This document shows positions 13,401 through 25,706 of a DNA stretch of 64,000 nucleotides, piece by piece. Made by a program: the position numbers and the translations under genes. The stretch is from Climacteris rufus. Taxonomy: Eukaryota > Chordata > Aves > Passeriformes > Climacteridae. Each line of letters begins with the position of its first letter. The stretch's first letter is position 1. Below the pieces are notes generated by a model. It was not told the DNA's origin. It saw nothing but the letters and a program-made list of their open reading frames with translations, and did not search any database. The DNA lies in contig VZRZ01006181.1 in NCBI GenBank assembly GCA_013398175.1, forward strand, positions 2,193,641-2,257,640. The letters run 5' to 3'.

Positions 13401-16400
13401 TAAGATTAGAGCAAGGTAGTACCAAATCTAGTTTTGGGCAGGAAATGTCTTTTTGCTGAGATTTTATACAAGCCCCAGGACAACAACTTCATGGTCCATA
13501 CTGAAGCTTACAAGGTGCTACCATATAGAGACAATGAAGACCGGGATTACCCTGACGAGCAAGCTCAGCTGTAAAGCAGAGCCCCAGCCAAGTATCTCAC
13601 AAGCTTTCAGGAGGACCCAGGATGGCCACTATGTTTTTTGGCTCAACCTACTGTTACCAACATGAAGCTTGAAGAGCTGATTTACAAAATCTGTCACTGG
13701 ATCTGAGTCTATGTAAGTTTGTAAGTCTCCAGGCTCAGGAGTTTTGCTGATAAAAGGTTAGATCCATCCAGGAGCTTTTCCTAAGCTTGAAGTAGAGCTC
13801 AAGTTTGCTGAGTCTTTGCCTCTTTGGAGCAGACTGAGTTGCAGCTCCCCATGCCCAACTGCAATCAGGATCAGTGAATCTGACATGAACTACTTGGGAG
13901 CCCACTAGAGGCATATTTCCCACCATGAAATTGGAGGATATTTGGCTGCTCAGATCCAGCCTTGTTTGGGCTTTGAACGTATCATAAATCTCTGGCGCTG
14001 GGTGATGGTTTGCTGTGCAAATGAAGTCCAAGGAGAGCCAGGAGCAAAGAAAATGTGTTTGCACTCCCAGTTCCAGCCTGACTGAATCATAGAGTGGCTA
14101 TAAATAAGGAGAAGGAAACTGCTGCAAGGAAGCTGATTACTTGAAATTGTCCATTCCTTTCCTTTGCTTTCTCCAGGATGGTTCAGTGCATCATCTGTAT
14201 GTTTCTGACAGGAAAATTTTGCTACGTCCTAATGCGGAGTCTCTTCTGGCTCTGGTCAGATCGTTGTTTTCTCAGCATTACTCTGCAATGTTGCTGAGAG
14301 GGTTTCTTCAGCTACCTCCTAACCTAAACCCCTGTATTATAGTACTGGTAGTTTTGTGTTTGTCCTGGGCAGAAGGTAGCACCAGATGAGACAAAAGGGG
14401 TGTCAAGATCTTTTCCAAGCTAGCTTGTGCAAACAAGACATATGGGACATGCTGATGGGACCATTGTGCTCCATGCCAAAGGCTCTGTGTGTGTCCTGCA
14501 AATGCTGAGCATGCCACACAATGCATTACAGTCATCTCTGATTGTCTGCTCTTGGTTCTCCCCTTTCGAGGACAATGTAGTTCCTCTTGTCAGGACCCCT
14601 TATCTCAGCCAGTGTGTTGACATGGAAGGGGCTCCAATCCTGTGGTGTCTTACAACAGGAACTCAAAGACAGTGTATTCAAGGTGACCTCATGAAAGGCT
14701 AGAAATGAATGTTGCAGTGGAACTGTACATGGCTTTTTTTGGCCAACAGGGCTACATATCCATATGGCATGCTGAGAGTTAACAGCAAGTGTTGTGTTCC
14801 TAGCCACACTGACTGCACAGCTGTACCGAAACACAAATCTGTTTTCCCAGCAATTGCCCAAACTGAGTCTCCCCATGGGCAGCTCAGTCACGACTAGAGA
14901 AGCAAATGTAGAACATGTCTCTTGGCTTCAGCCGTCCCTGAACTCATGTGTACTGTGCAGCTGTTGCTTTAACCAGATACAGAGACTTAATTAGGTTAGG
15001 GTGACCTCTGGAAGTGTAGCGTTTAAGAGCAGAGTGGCAGAGCAAAGCATTCTGGGTACCATTCTGCAAATAACAGTTCGGTCCTGATCTGTACTGCTCC
15101 AAGAATTTGCACATTTTGGAGCTCTCCCACTCTCCATCCTCTTTTCTCTTCTGCCCCACACAGGCTAAAGAATCAGCTTTTATGGGCTGGAAATATTCAA
15201 GCGAAAGGACATTTGCAGAATTCAACCCCACAAGCGAACAGGTTCACCTGTGCTTCACTGCATCATTTTATGGGGAAAGCTTCAGAAAGAAATTCTGCTG
15301 CATGCTCGTAGTTTCCCCTCTCATGGCACCACAAGCACTTTTCCTGCCTCATTCTGTGCAACTTATCCTACATAGCCACAACCCTCCACATGTTACCCTC
15401 ATCTGTTCTCATTCCTGCTGCCAGTCATGGGAACGCCCTTACCTGACTTTAGTGACCTTTTGGATCTGTCCGTGTCCATCTCCCCAGTGCTGCCCCTGAG
15501 CACACCCTGCTGCACCCAGCACTCAGCACGCTCATATTGCTGCCATTCCCCCACATCCCCACCTACACTGGCTTGCAAGTGCTCTGCCACACAAAGTCAC
15601 GAGCACTGTCCTCTCCCCTTCCCTGGTATTTATTTCTGTGCACACAAGATGGCCACCCCTGGGGACTTCCTTCTGTATTTGCTTTGCAGTGATCACAGGC
15701 AAATTGAGGAGGCTATGACAAATATTAACCTGAAGCTATTAATATGAGCTTTTCCTACAAGGTTCTGCATGGTAGCAGTTGCAGAGAGAGATGATTCTGG
15801 TGTCCTTTTTGTCACCTTTCTGAAAAGCCCCCTGAGGAGACACACAGAGCTGTGAGCCGTTTGCAGGGGATATGGTGCAGGAAACAGGAGGGGACTGCTG
15901 CGCAGGCAAAGCTTTTGTTAACATGTGAGAACTTGCTGGTCCACTGCAATACTGGAGATGCTGCGCAAGGGCTTAGGTTTGGAGCCTCAGAGATTAAATC
16001 CAGCCAGCTCCCATCCTGGCTTATTCAGGCAGTTGGGGATGATCATCCACCTGGCTGGGATCACAGGACACAAGGAGAAGGATTCTAGAAGAGGAACATC
16101 AGTTGTTCTTGTAAGTGGAACACATCTGATTTGCTCACTGCCCCAGGATAATCACCTTCAATGGCATTTCCTTCTGCTTATGGACCTAAGTGCAGTCTTC
16201 TCCCTCTCCCACACTGTTTTTCTGTTCACAAAACTGTCTCATCAAAGCTTTGGGTTTAGTCACTAGCTGTAAAAGTGCAGAGTTGTGCTGCTGGCTCATT
16301 TGCTGACCAGAGCAGATGATGTTTAATAGCCTCCAATGCCAGAGAAGAAGCAGTGAAACGCCAGGAAAGCAACAGAAGAATAAAAAGTAAGACAGATGTG

Positions 16401-18776
16401 CTGACAGAGCACATTACCAACTCAAGGAGGAACCAGACAAACATAAGAATAAGATTCTACTCATGAATTCTTCTAGCTGTGGAAGCACAATGAACTGTTG
16501 TCTTCCTGCAGCTTCTGCACTGAGGATTGTGGTCTTTCGCATTTCTCCTGCTGTTGGAGATTGGCTCCTGAGCATATATCATTTTTTTCTCAAACCTCTG
16601 CTTGAATAGGAGATGAAGCATCGGTTTGAGGCAGCAGTGGCACATATAACTCCAAGTGGCTTGCTCAGCAATCCCCACATCACATTTAAATGTGTTTCAC
16701 TCTGACCAGAAATAGATCAGCAATGCCAAAGATGGAGCTCATTTCATTTTCCACAGCAGCCAGTGAGCATCTTCCCTATGCTGCTCTCTACCTAGACTGT
16801 TCTGCTTGAACATGAGAACAAGGTCAAGCCTCTACAGCCTGTCTGCCTACTGTTTTTCCCACTGAAACCACCTGTCTAGCAGACTGCTGGGTCTCCAGAA
16901 TGGGCACTTATCCATCTAGGCCCTGGCTCATACTCACAGGGTATTTCCTCTGAGTCAGAAGGAAGGCCTCAACAATCACTGGAATCTCATCCATCCAGGA
17001 TTCAGACCACTTTAATTTTTATCTGGAGAACCAGTACTTGTATGCTTGGTGCTTTAGGGGTGATTCTGCCTCTTGGTAGTAGGGCAATTGCCTAGCTCAA
17101 GCTGTATGGAGAAGACTGATCTTCCACAGCAGTTTTTGAAGTTAGACTTAGAAAGCAGGTGATGTTTCCCAAAACCTGTTTTGTGCCTTGCAGTACAAAT
17201 CAAACATTCTTGAGAAGACATTCTCAAAGGTGGTGATTATACTGGTAGCCTGAGACCTGGGACACCTGCAGTAATTTCCATGCTCTTAGAAGCATCCTGC
17301 ACGAGCTGGGGTCTTGCTCAGATATCCACCTGCCCAGGCACATGAAGCATGCTTAGCCAGGGAAGGATTTATACCAGACCCTGGCTTCCCATACAGTCAT
17401 CACAGAGAATTAGGTGTTTCGGTCAGGCCTTCTGATGGTGCTCCAGGGATAACCTCTTCTTGCCACTGACTCTGTTAAGAATCAAGCTTTGCCAGCCTTA
17501 GATATTAAGTGACCTCTGTCCTTTCAGCTGGTATGAAGTAGCAAACAGTGAAGCCTGGTGCGTGCAGGCAGTAAGGGACTGAGCACAGCCTCTTTGCTTC
17601 AGCACCCTGGAGCAGTGAGGCTATTTCATGTCTTTACAATGTGTTCCACAAGCCTTAATTAATTATCCACTGTCCAGTTTTACTTTCTACAGTTGGCATT
17701 TAATGGGCAGAGTAGTGTCTGGTTTGGGGTAAGTGGGTTATGATATGAGGTGTAATCTTTTAGTACATGCTCTGCAAGTGAGACCTCCCAGCTTTGCGAG
17801 CAGGGCCTGGGGTAATAGTTTTTTTCAGCAGCATGACAAAATCCCTTTACCCATGTCCACAGGCTCACTGACAGCTCCATTTTAGTGTGCACCACTTTGT
17901 CTCTTTCTCTTCAAAGACCGGGGACATTTGTTGTGCCAGACTCCAACAGGAGTGATGTTACTTGTGAGACTTGATCACTGGAGTTGGGGTAACACATGGA
18001 CTGATTCAGCAGCGTCACTGTGTCCCTACAAGCTACTGCTGACCCTCTAGCCCACTGTTAGAGCAGCCTGAAATATTAGTTACAAATCTGACTTGTCAGG
18101 TTCTGCTGTCTTTACAGCGTGCCGCACCCGATACCAGGGGAAGTTCTCACTCAGAGGTGACAGTGGGAAGAATAAGGATATGAGAAACGCAGAGGAGTGT
18201 TAAGGCATTGTCACTGTGTGATGAGCAAGTTGTTTGTAAGCAGCTTCAGATTTTCTTCCAGTGTTTTAGGGCTTGATAAGTGCTCACTAAAAAGGAATAA
18301 TTTTTAGGCCTCCAGCTGTTCTTTACAACATGTTTGCTTCAGTGAATCATTACTTGCTTAGTATTTGCACTCTTTTATTGGTTAACTGAATATTATGCTA
18401 ATTCTTGTCTCTCTCAACTGGGTAACTAAAATATTGGTCAGATTTTTGGGTTTTTGTTTCAGTTTTTGTGATATTTTTTCCATCTGAAATACTGATATTT
18501 TAAAATGGAAAGATTTTACAGGAACATGTGGGTTTTATACGCAATGATCTTCAGCTTTGTAGCTCTATATTTAAATTTCTGGTGAAAAGATGAGAGAGAG
18601 AGAGACAGGGTCAAAGTGGCCTGTTACTTAATGAGTGGGAATCTTGTTAGAGATGTAGAAAACTCCAGCCAAACACTTGTATAGAAATCAGGTAGAGACT
18701 TGTTCCCGTATCTTGCATGTACCAAACAACTTAATGACAAAATTGTTATCTGCTCAGGAGTGGCTCTTTCTTGCAG
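10466..18776. other. Intron sequence, nothing recognised
   Basis: Eight kilobases of unique-looking sequence without a repeat family, exon or RNA gene that I can recognise. An A/G-rich tract at 12913-12965 and an ATAA-type run at 13168-13187 are low complexity. Confidence 0.45.
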
Positions 18777-18802
18777 GAAAAAAAAAAAAAAAAAAAAAAA
18801 AA
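18777..18802. repeat. Poly-A tract
   Basis: About 25 consecutive A. No polyadenylation signal at a proper distance upstream and no target-site duplication seen, so I treat it as a simple repeat. Confidence 0.9.
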
Positions 18803-20154
18803 GGAAAAAATTAAAAGACTGTAATAAAACACGGGAACAAATTACAGAACTTCAAAATTTATCATGCACTGGAATTAATTTATTTTAATTATTTTGGCCA
18901 GTCCTGTGAATAACAAATAGCTTGCTGTCTAGTAAGAATCAGCCTTAGCACTTAACAAATTTTCATGTCACACCCAGCAAGCTGTCAAATGCTCACAACT
19001 AACAAGTCATGGGAGCATGAACCACAGTTATTCAAACTCAGCTCTTTTGTTTCTGTAGATGTTAACCAATTCCTTTTACTATTCTTTTCACCTAAGACTA
19101 GCAAATACAATATTATCCACCAATATAGAAGTAAATAGGAGCCCTTGTCAACTGCAGCTTTACCAGACCTCAGGAACCTCACAAAAAGAATGACAGAGTA
19201 ACGTACCTCTTTGGTACTTTTGGTTCTTCACCTGAATCACCACTGGTTCTTTTGTTGATAATTATGTGCTGTTTAGTATAGGTGAGGTGGATACATTTGG
19301 AAGTAATTTTGAATGCTTCTTAACAGAAAAAAAAATTGAATAATTTTCATTTTTTTAATGACTAGTTGTGGAGAATCTACACTTGATGTCAGTTGTAGAC
19401 AAACTGCAACCTCTGATGCTAAGAAATAATCTTTTGGGTCTCAACAAAAAAAAAAAATAAAAGTCTTCAGACAGCTGTCCAACTCTGGGAAATAAATGGG
19501 AACAATTTGATTTTAACCATGACAATGCACAATCTGGCATTTTTTGAATCAGAAAAACTTGGTGCCTGGAAATTAAACTGTCAGTACTAAAAAGTATGGG
19601 ACTGTGAGCACCAAGAAGTGTTTAATCAGTAAGTTAGGCTCTCAAAATGGGCAGGAAACATTGTCCTGGAAGGACAAAACTCTACAAAATGTAATTGCAG
19701 TGTAAGGACAGAGGAAGGTGTGTGCATGAGGGACAAGAACTGGAAAGACAGATGGAGGCCAGTAGAGAAAAAAAAGAGTTTGCTTTTTGCACCTAGTAAT
19801 GCAGGAGAGAAAAGTCTTGCTCTCCCTGAATTCTTTCCACACTAACGTCCTTGACCTGTACCCTTATCTTCAGGGACAGAGCAGAAGCTGCTACTTCAGG
19901 CAGTGTTGACCACATGGCATTGGTGCTGTAAATGCACAGTCACAGATTTCTTTGTGTAGACAAGGGAATGCAGGCACCAACCTGGGGTACAAGGCAGCAG
20001 TGGCATTGCACTGTTAATTACCAGCACACTGAGAACCACAGCTGTCATGGACATCCTGACTGCATTTTTATGGAATGCAGAATCTTGGGCCTTCAGTTGG
20101 TTGTTGCTGTCCCTGACAACACCACACGTTCTACAAGACAGACAATGAGGTGAT
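18803..20154. other. AT-rich intron sequence, nothing recognised
   Basis: AT-rich DNA with short A runs (19326-19336, 19446-19457). No gene or repeat family recognised. Confidence 0.45.
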
Positions 20155-20607
20155 GGAATGTGCCCAGGGAAGGACATCAAAGCTGGTGAAGGGCCTAGAG
20201 CACAAGTCTTATGAGGACTGTCTGAGAGAATTGGAGTTTTTTAGCCTGGAGAAAAGGAGGCTCAGGAGTGGCCTTATCTCTCTCTCTACAACTCCCTGAA
20301 AGGAGTTTGTAACCAGGTGGGGGGCAGTCTGTTCTCCCAGGTAGCAAGTAACAGGCCAAGAGTAAATTGTCTCAGGTTGTGCCAGAGGAGGTTTAGAAAG
20401 CTATTAGGAAAAATTTATTCATCAAAAGGGTTGTCAAGCATTGTAAGGCTGCCCAGGGAAGTGGAGGATTCACCATCCCTGGAGATGTTTAAAACTGTGT
20501 AGATGTGGTGCTTGGGCACATGGTTTAGTGGTGGGCTTGGCAGTGTCAAGTTAATGGTTGGACTCTATGATCTTGGAGGTCTTTTCCAACCTAGACTGCT
20601 TTATGAA
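20155..20607 (+). mobile_element. CR1 LINE 3' fragment
   Basis: The DNA matches the same CR1 ORF2 C-terminal region: AGCTGGTGAAGGGCCTAGAG, CTGGAGAAAAGGAGGCTCAG, CTACAACTCCCTGAAAGGAG, then the 3' UTR with GGACATGG-like and GTTGGACTCTATGATCTT segments and CTTTTCCAACCTAGA near the end. The frame is broken by stops and small indels, and the terminal octamer repeats are not preserved. It is a decayed avian CR1 copy in the LSAMP sense direction. Confidence 0.93.
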
Positions 20608-22689
20608 GCCAGAATTCCCCTGCCCAGGCTGCAGCTGTATTATTCATCCAAGCTTTACTGTAGCAGCATATTGGACAGTAATGTTTGCTCCAGTCCGAGG
20701 AACAGTGATTGCATCTGCTGTCTGCTAGGATGCCTAACCTTTTCAGTGGGCTGAAACCAAACAGTTTCTCTGTAGTGATGAGATATGTTTTGCCATTACG
20801 TACTCTACATGCGTATTAGGTTTTCCAATCTCTCTCTGATCATAACCATGTTTCCCTTCAGTCTTTCCCTCAAGCAAAATAGTAGAGCAGATTAAGATAC
20901 CTGTGCCCAGAATATTGTGTTGTTATGGGGTGTGAACATGATTGTGGTTTTGTATAATTCTGCCCCATTTTATCTGGTGTCTTTAAAGTTTGGTGAATTT
21001 GAGGATACCAGGATGAAGGAGTGAGGGCTGAACCTGACATGCCTTGCCCATGGCAGGTTTGCACACAACTAAACCTGAGTGATGCCCATGTTTTTTGCAT
21101 GCTCAGTTATGTGGTGCCTCCCCACAGCTTGTTGGCTGTCAGTTATGATCTGAGGGGAGTGCCACAAACCAGTCACTCTCAAACAGTGGAAACTGCACAT
21201 TTGTGTATGAATGTAGCTTCCCGCATGCGTGTCTGATCAGCATCCGTAATTGATGTCAGGGAGATTGTTTATGGTGCTGGGATGAGGAACTCTGGTTTCA
21301 GGTCTGAATGTGTGAGTCTGCTGTGACTTTGTTTTTTGCTCTCCTATTTGTTTTATTTGTCAAGCCCTTTTCCCTCATCCTCTCCATCCCTGTCTCTCTG
21401 TATGTTGAGAAAATAGGCAGAACTGATATGTAAAGGTGCCCTCAGAGCCAATTTGCAGCAACTGGTAAAGATCACACTGTATCCATCTAAAAATGCTTAT
21501 CCATAGGGAGCTGCCTCTGAAGCTGAATGTAGGATAGTGTTTTAAATAGGTATCTAAAGCAGGAAAATACACTGTTCTAAAGCAGAGGGGGCGGATCGAT
21601 TCAGAAACTGCAAGGTTGTCCTCAGCCCCTCACCTAAGCCTTCTCTGAGAGCCGAGAGTTTATTTTTCTTTTCATTTCCATATACTTTTGCACTGCTTCG
21701 TTTTAATTCAAAGAGCAGAAGCACTGAAGTATTGCTAGACATGCTGTATTAGCAACTCTTTTGTAACCACAAAGTAGAAAGACATGAGCTGAAAGCTCTA
21801 GACCATGCCTTTACAGATCCAAATCCTGTGGCATTTGGATCTCTGGTTCACAGGTTAATGGGTTTGCCCTTTTTTTGGTTTCTTTGGGATTTTGTGTGGT
21901 GGTTTGAGTTTTTTTGTGGTTTTTTTGCTTCATCTCTTTGTAAAGCTAAAACCTAGCTTCAAAATTTGGCTCTAGATTTTGGCCAAAAATATTATTATTT
22001 CTTTGCCCTATCTACCTAGCCAAACTAATTTGGAATTTTGTTGGTTGTGCCAGCTGGAAAAATAAATTGGCAATGAAGTCAGGTTTCTCTGGCAAGGTCT
22101 GTTTGTTCACAAGAATGTATCAAGTCTTGCTTTCTGTTGTGCAGCAGGGTACACACAATCAGAGCTGTTTTCTCCATTCACCGCTCCAACTGGTTTGCAG
22201 TGAGCACCCTGATGCGAGAAACCTTCTCCCCGGACTCCCATCTGCTGGGTCATCTCCGTTGCTCTTCAGTTCTCTCCTCTCTCTTAGCTTCAGAGTGCTG
22301 TCACATTTTCTACCCTCACTGTTCAGCTGCCATTTGCATATCCAGCAAGGTTTCTTAGCAATTCCAAGCTCATGCACCCTCTCACACTATGGTGTCAACC
22401 TCAAGTAGATTTTGCAGGAGTAATTAAGCCTAGGAGTTTCAGAAAGGTTTGACTTGTGTATCTCCAGCCTTTGGGGCAGTTTGGGTTATACTCTAGATGA
22501 CACCTGATGAGGACCAAGTGGGGCAAGGCATCTGCATCTTGTGGCTTTAGGCTGGCAGGTGATGCAAAGCTCAATCAGTTGTTTAGCAAGCAGTGAGCAC
22601 CTTGTAAGGTTTTACTCCTAAGAAAAATAATCTGATTCTCTGTTCCTTCTGCAGGCTTCTCTCTCCCGCTCTTCTTTGCCCCTTATGTA
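20608..22689. other. Intron sequence, nothing recognised
   Basis: No repeat family or exon recognised. A T/G-rich low-complexity stretch lies at 21872-21928. Confidence 0.45.
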
Positions 22690-22935
22690 TAAATGTTGTA
22701 AAGCTATCTTTAGCTGAGCTACTGGTTAATCCAACATTAATCGACCTCCCTAATTGTACTTTGCTGTTTTCTCTCCCTTTATCCTTAAATTGGTCTACTG
22801 GGCAGGGGGTCTAAAGGGCAAACACATTCATTATGTTACCAGCAAACAAGATATGAATCGCACTGCAGGGGACAAAATTAAATTTACAGTTTCCCCTTGT
22901 AGATGTCATAAACTATTGATCTAAACCAAGAGGGG
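22690..22935. promoter_or_regulatory. Candidate conserved noncoding block
   Basis: AT-rich with several homeodomain-type cores: GGTTAATCC, CATTAATCG, CCTAATTG, TTCATTATG, AAATTAAATT. No repeat similarity and no coding frame. The call rests on motif density and absence of repeat signal only; no alignment was possible. Confidence 0.3.
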
Positions 22936-25089
22936 ACGCAGCAGTAGAGCCAGCATATTGGCTATGTTTCATTGTTCTCCTTGCATTCTGCCAGCGGTGT
23001 TTGCTGCCAGTCCCTGTGCGGCTTGCTGGAAGGGTGGCTGGGGACAGGCAGGGGACATGTAGGGCAATAGAAAGAGAGAGGGAGAGGTTAGGTGTAGTGT
23101 GTTTGGTAGGTCCATGGATGGGTTATTTCAGGCTGTCTTCTTGGCTCTGGATCATAAAAATCTTCCTTTAGCACCCTTGTATTCTGTGGAAAGGGACCAC
23201 ATTTGAAACCTACCTTTCCTTATTCCACACATTGTGGAATTCCACACGGGTTACAAGGGACGCTTTCCCTGCCCATTTTAGGGGTTTTAGAAGCAGCATC
23301 TTCAGATGTTTTGAGTACTATTCCAGCAATGCCTAGGCTTCCTTTGCCATGTTGGATGTGGTGTTTTGCCTTCTACCTTTTCCCCATTTCACTATTTCCT
23401 TGTGGGAAGGATTGTTCTTTTTTTCCCATACATGCAAGAGAATATAGGAAGGAAAGGATTCTAGAAATTGCCCATTTAGCCTGGTGACAGGCTTACCCTG
23501 CTTACCCTGTAAGCAATGCTGAAGAGAGGAGCTAATGGCTGGAAACTTCACCAAACCAGAGTGCCTTTGTAGTGCTCAGCTAGAGTGAGCCCTAGCAACT
23601 GGCAAATTGCTAAAGCACAGCGTTTGGCTCTGTGCCTTCTCCCCTTTTCATATCTCTACTGGGCTGGAAGCACTCATGTGGTAGGAAGCCAGGAAGAAAC
23701 ATATTATGTTCACACAGGAGAAATGTCCTACTCAGGACAATTGTTGTCACCAGCAGACCCCACGCTGTGCCCCTCCACTGCTGCTGGGAATGGTTTGAAT
23801 GTCATGAGCAGGCATGGGGCCAAACGGGAACTCGATGCTTGGTGACTCGTCATCTATTCCATGTTTAATGATGTTAGAGAAGAATTTAGTCCCTCCTGTG
23901 CTGTCAGCCAGTTCTCATTATCGGTTAATTGGACTAGAGATGCAGTCACTGTTGAAATCTATTGTCAGGAGCAACTTGTTATATTAAGTGTAGGTGCACT
24001 GCTTGTATCCCCATGATATGAGAGGATCAAAGGCTGTAAGTACATAAACCATTTGCATCTTTCCATCTTTTTCTGGGAACCACTCTAGTTTAGGTGTATC
24101 CTGGCAAGACTAATATGGTTGCTGCCCAGCGATAAAACCTGTGCTTTGTCCAGACAGCACATGGATTTTAGCATTTCACTACACCAGAAACTTTGTCACT
24201 GCTCTCTGACAGCTACCAGAAAGGTGGAAAGGTCTGGGTGGCAAAGTCTTTCCTTGCCAGTCTGCCTTCTCTGAGCAGTAAGGAATCTAACTGGGTCTGC
24301 ATGGAGAATTAGATGCAAGGTTCTGCATACTACCTGCTGTGGGACCTAATCTAACAAGTGGGCACAGATAAGCACTGGCTGCTGAGATCTGATGTGAAAA
24401 GCCAGACAGAGGAAGCTGTTCGGAGTAAGGAACTTTTATGAGCTCCAAGATATTGACTGTAGACTCAAGCACTGTCTTCTCTCATCTTATCTATTGCTTA
24501 TCTGTGTGCCTACCCACTGACCTCTCTCTTCCAGCTCATTCCTTTAATCAGCTTGGGGATGTAGGAGAATATTTTGTCAGAGAATATTTCTGACTGCCAA
24601 ACTCAGTTTATTTGTGTCTTACTGCAAAATAGACCCCAAGAGGTGAAATGCCATAATCGCTTGCATTTCTGATTCCCCAGATCACTTGTCTCTAAATAAC
24701 TATGATGTGCTTTGAGGACTGGGTATGAATTTAATGATGTTATCACAATTAACCTGCCATCTTTTTATTTTACATTTTTTCTTTTTTTACAACTACAGAA
24801 TTAGCTTTAATATTGAGCCGAAGGCTTTATTGTCAACAACTTTATCTGCTAGTTGCCAACTCACCACAGAATTTTTTCTAGCACATAAAATGAGAAGGCA
24901 CAAAACATTTTAAAAATTGAGAACATCTTTATTTGCAGTCTCTTCTGTTCATTTTCAGAATGGTCTCATACACTCTATAACATCTTATTCATTAAAATTA
25001 CTCCCTGCCACAGCAGCCTCACCTACCCCAGACCTCATGAAGTGTGCACATCAGCTCTTCACATACTGGATCACAAAGTGGAAGGGGAG
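22936..25089. other. Intron sequence, nothing recognised
   Basis: No recognised element. Sequence near 24725-24960 is AT-rich. Confidence 0.45.
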
Positions 25090-25290
25090 TGTGGTACTCC
25101 TGTGGGTGGAGAGTTTCCTTTAGTGGGTGTAGAATTTCCTTTAGTGGTGATGTTTAAGAACAGGTTACGAAAGGCTCTCCCATGGGATTGTTTATGTGTA
25201 GTTGATTCTGCTGTAGAGTTAGGGTGTGCAGTTGATGGTGTCCTACAGTCCATTCCATTCCATTCTGTTCCTGTTTTATTGATTCTGTGA
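25090..25290 (+). mobile_element. Degenerate CR1-like LINE 3' end
   Basis: Weak match to an L3/CR1 3' end: GTGATGTTTAAGAACAGGTT, GTTGATTCTGCTGTAGAGTT and a tail-like TTATTGATTCTGTGA at 25276-25290. A local duplication of TTTCCTTTAGTGG (25108-25120 and 25129-25141) lies inside it. Short and strongly diverged. Confidence 0.6.
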
Positions 25291-25375
25291 GAACCTACCA
25301 CATCCATTCTCCCTCCTTCCTTGATCCTGTGTGTTTCTTATGATGTGTGTGTATCCTAGGGCCATCAAAACCAAT

Positions 25376-25412
25376 CTGATTGAATAAAACCCAGCTGATT
25401 GAATAAAACCCA
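25376..25412. repeat. Two exact 18-bp tandem copies
   Basis: CTGATTGAATAAAACCCA occurs at 25376-25393 and 25395-25412, one base apart. Probably a recent slippage or small duplication, lying between two CR1 remnants. Confidence 0.9.
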
Positions 25413-25632
25413 CCCAGGTGAGCTCCATACATTCTGCTGCCTTGAAGTACCTCTTCTGGAGATGACTAAGGATCACGTTAGGGCTTGCACTCCTATTTCT
25501 TCTCCCCACAGAAGATGAGAGCTTTCAATCCTTGATGAAGCGTTCAAGCTACAGTGGTGGGTGCTTTTCAGCTCTGGGGTCATCAGTCCCCAGTCCAGTA
25601 TGGGCTTCTACCTCTGGCCAGATTCCAACTTA

Positions 25633-25706
25633 GAATCACAGAATATAGAATGGTTTGGGTTACAAGGGACCTTAGGGATCATCTAGTTCCAACCCCTAAC
25701 TTGGTA
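25633..25706 (-). mobile_element. CR1 LINE 3' terminus, antisense
   Basis: Read on the - strand this is the CR1 tail: + strand AATCACAGAATATAGAATGG, then GGTTACAAGGGACCTTAGGG, ATCATCTAGTTCCAACCCC. Only about 70 bases remain. Confidence 0.9.
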
